Assembly (NCBI GenBank): GCA_963732405.1 | Contig: CAVSZG010000001.1 | Location: 1,798,001-1,862,000, forward strand | DNA length: 64,000 bases | DNA from: JAUIAI01 sp963732405 | GTDB taxonomy: Bacteria > Pseudomonadota > Gammaproteobacteria > Burkholderiales > Burkholderiaceae_E | Reading direction: 5' to 3' | Shown: one piece after another, positions 62,560-64,000 of the stretch | Position numbering within the stretch: position 1 is the stretch's first letter | Layout of the letters: every line of letters begins with the position of its first letter | Notes under the pieces: generated by a model | Told to the model about the DNA's origin: nothing | The model's database searches: none | What the model saw: the letters and a program-made list of their open reading frames with translations, nothing else | Program-made: the position numbers and the translations under genes

Positions 62560-63516
62560 ATGCTGGCGTATACGGCGCGGCGCCTGCTGGTGTCGCTGGG
62601 ACTTGTCTGGGTGGTGGCATCGCTCGTATTCATGGTGATCCATCTGATTCCCGGCGATCCGGCCGAGGTCTTGCTCTCGCAAGGGGGCATTGCGCCGGAC
62701 CCGGCCACGGTCGCCGACTTGCGTGAGCGCCTGGGCCTGAACCGGCCCATCGTTACGCAGTATGTGGATTACCTGGGTGGACTGCTGCGGGGCGATTTCG
62801 GTGTGTCGCTGCAGGACGAGCATCCGATTGTCGAGGAGATCGCACTGCGCCTGCCTCGAACCCTCGAACTGATTGCCGCCGCCGCGCTGATCTCGGTTCT
62901 GTTTGGTGTGCCCCTCGGGGTGTGGTCCGCTCTGCGCGCCGGTTCGTGGGTCGATCGTGGCCTGTCGGCTGGGGCCGGCATGGCGTTGTCGGTGCCCGTT
63001 TTCGTGGTCGGTACGCTGGCCATCCTGATTCTCGCTCAGCAACTGCGATGGGTATCCGCCGGCGGTTACGTACCCTTTTCCCAGGATCCCGGTCGGCATA
63101 TCGCCTTGTTGCTGATGCCGGCCTGCACCATCGCGGTTGGTCTGGGTGCCGTCGTCTTCCGGGTCATGCGCGCGTCGGTGCTGGAGGTGTTGGAACGCGA
63201 GCACGTGCGCGCCGCTCAGGCCCGAGGCGTGTCGCCGGCGCGCATCATCCGCCGTCACGTCGTGCGCAATGCGCTCACGCCGGTGATCACAGTGCTCGCA
63301 CTCCACCTGGGCGCCTTGCTCGGCGGCACGGTACTCGTGGAATTCGTGTTCAACTGGCCCGGCTTGTCCGGGTATCTGGTGCGCGCGGTCGAAGCGCGCG
63401 ACTACCCGGAAGTGATGGGCATCGTGCTCGTGATCTCGAGCTTGTTCGTGTTGTTGAACTTCCTGGTCGATCTGCTGTATGCGGTGCTCGATCCCCGGGT
63501 CAGGCACGGCACCTGA
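62560..63516 (+). CDS. Peptide-type ABC permease (DppB family)
   Basis: The 318-residue membrane protein starts MLAYTARRLLVSLGLVWVVA, 6 bases after the binding-protein stop. DppB-type features include VIHLIPGDPAEVLLSQGG, LRERLGLNRPIVTQYVDYL, DFGVSLQDEHPI and the EAA loop AAQARGVSPARIIRRHVVRN followed by ALTPVITVLALHLGALLGG. The stop overlaps the next permease start (TGATG). No frameshift is seen here, unlike the upstream genes. Confidence 0.95.
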   Translation: MLAYTARRLLVSLGLVWVVASLVFMVIHLIPGDPAEVLLSQGGIAPDPATVADLRERLGLNRPIVTQYVDYLGGLLRGDFGVSLQDEHPIVEEIALRLPRTLELIAAAALISVLFGVPLGVWSALRAGSWVDRGLSAGAGMALSVPVFVVGTLAILILAQQLRWVSAGGYVPFSQDPGRHIALLLMPACTIAVGLGAVVFRVMRASVLEVLEREHVRAAQARGVSPARIIRRHVVRNALTPVITVLALHLGALLGGTVLVEFVFNWPGLSGYLVRAVEARDYPEVMGIVLVISSLFVLLNFLVDLLYAVLDPRVRHGT

Positions 63517-64000
63517 TGACGCCAAGCCTCTGGCGCACCCTGGCCTTGCCTGGCACCCTGGTGTTGAGCATTCTGGTGCTGGCCCTCGTCACGCCCTGGT
63601 TGCCGCTGGCCGATCCGGTGCAACAGGATGTCGCCAATCGCCTCACCGGGCCTTCGGGTGCCCACTGGCTGGGCCAGGATGAGTACGGACGCGATGTGCT
63701 GTCGCGCATTCTGTGGGGAGCGCGCGTGTCCCTGGCCGTGGCGTTCACGGTCACGAGCCTGGCTGCCTTCGTCGGTACCCTGCTCGGCATCCTCGGCGGC
63801 TACTTCCGCGGCCTCGTCGAACTGCTCACCGTGCGGGTGGCCGAAATCGTGTTGTGCTTTCCGCCGCTGTTGCTCGCGCTGCTCGTGGTCACCTTGCTCG
63901 GGCCGGGGGCTGTGACCTTGAGCGTCGCGCTGGCCGTGCTGTTCGCACCCGCATTTGCCCGCCTGGCTTATGCCGAAACCCTGTCGGCACGCGAACTCGA
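63516..64000 (+). CDS. Peptide-type ABC permease (DppC family), cut by window end
   Basis: From ATG 63516 the first 161 residues read MTPSLWRTLALPGTLVLSIL, then the DppC-typical ANRLTGPSGAHWLGQDEYGR, DVLSRILWGARVSLAVAFTV and LGILGGYFRGLVELLTVRVA. This is the second transmembrane subunit of the transporter. ATPase genes would be expected beyond the window. The gene shares a base with the DppB-type stop. Confidence 0.93.
   Translation, partial: MTPSLWRTLALPGTLVLSILVLALVTPWLPLADPVQQDVANRLTGPSGAHWLGQDEYGRDVLSRILWGARVSLAVAFTVTSLAAFVGTLLGILGGYFRGLVELLTVRVAEIVLCFPPLLLALLVVTLLGPGAVTLSVALAVLFAPAFARLAYAETLSAREL

Noticed and set aside
61837..63525. 562-codon frame antisense to the peptide ABC genes
   Set aside because: Composition is typical of antisense reading; both strands cannot be coding, and the ABC motifs are unmistakable.

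Overview
The window is 64 kb of GC-rich DNA from a Gram-negative bacterium, most likely a proteobacterium. The evidence is lipobox lipoproteins, Tat signals, TRAP and ABC binding-protein transporters, a MipA/OmpV outer-membrane protein and a PhoX phosphatase behind a PHO-box array. The genus cannot be read from the sequence. No rRNA, tRNA, CRISPR array or intact insertion sequence was seen. The theme is scavenging of carbon and nitrogen from nitriles, amides, amines, hydantoins and aromatic acids.

Layout, 1-21 kb. The left edge holds a very large exported lipoprotein that joins a galactose-oxidase-type radical copper oxidase to a YVTN propeller and a di-haem cytochrome c. Diverging from it is a nitrile operon: amidase, cobalt-type nitrile hydratase alpha and beta, its accessory protein and a solitary CbiM-like cobalt transporter. 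A frameshifted GlxA-type regulator and a rhodanese follow. The rhodanese runs into a truncated VapC toxin at what looks like a deletion junction. Next come a DUF2306 membrane protein, MipA, a methyltransferase with a divergent LysR regulator, an exported flavin amine oxidase and an intact AbrB/VapC toxin-antitoxin pair with a palindromic operator candidate. At 18.9 kb there is a 59-residue protein made almost entirely of four CxxCxGxG zinc motifs.

Layout, 19-44 kb. After a metallophosphoesterase and a beta-lactamase-fold hydrolase lies a complete RbsA/RbsC/RbsB-type sugar ABC operon. A LysR gene diverges from a two-subunit Rieske dioxygenase. A TRAP transporter follows (its binding protein is frameshifted), then a 3-hydroxyacyl-CoA-type dehydrogenase and a thiolase. 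House-keeping genes come next (ChaN-like, VOC, SMUG-type uracil-DNA glycosylase, YbaK deacylase, glutathione-transferase-like). An undescribed-looking set of TPR membrane protein, HupE/UreJ-like membrane protein, DUF4331 protein and small lipoprotein ends at 43.8 kb.

Layout, 44-64 kb. A full hydantoin locus encodes hydantoinase, N-carbamoylase, racemase and a four-gene polar-amino-acid-type ABC transporter. It is followed by a flavin reductase, DapD, a class II aldolase, PhoX, an unknown protein, an L-asparaginase and DUF2200. A second hydantoin/oxoproline-type pair (hyuA, hyuB) is riddled with frameshifts. It sits upstream of a peptide-type ABC transporter whose binding-protein gene has one frameshift and whose second permease runs off the right edge. 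Frameshifts at 9.3, 30.6 and 57-61 kb may be decay or sequence error, and this matters for reading those genes.
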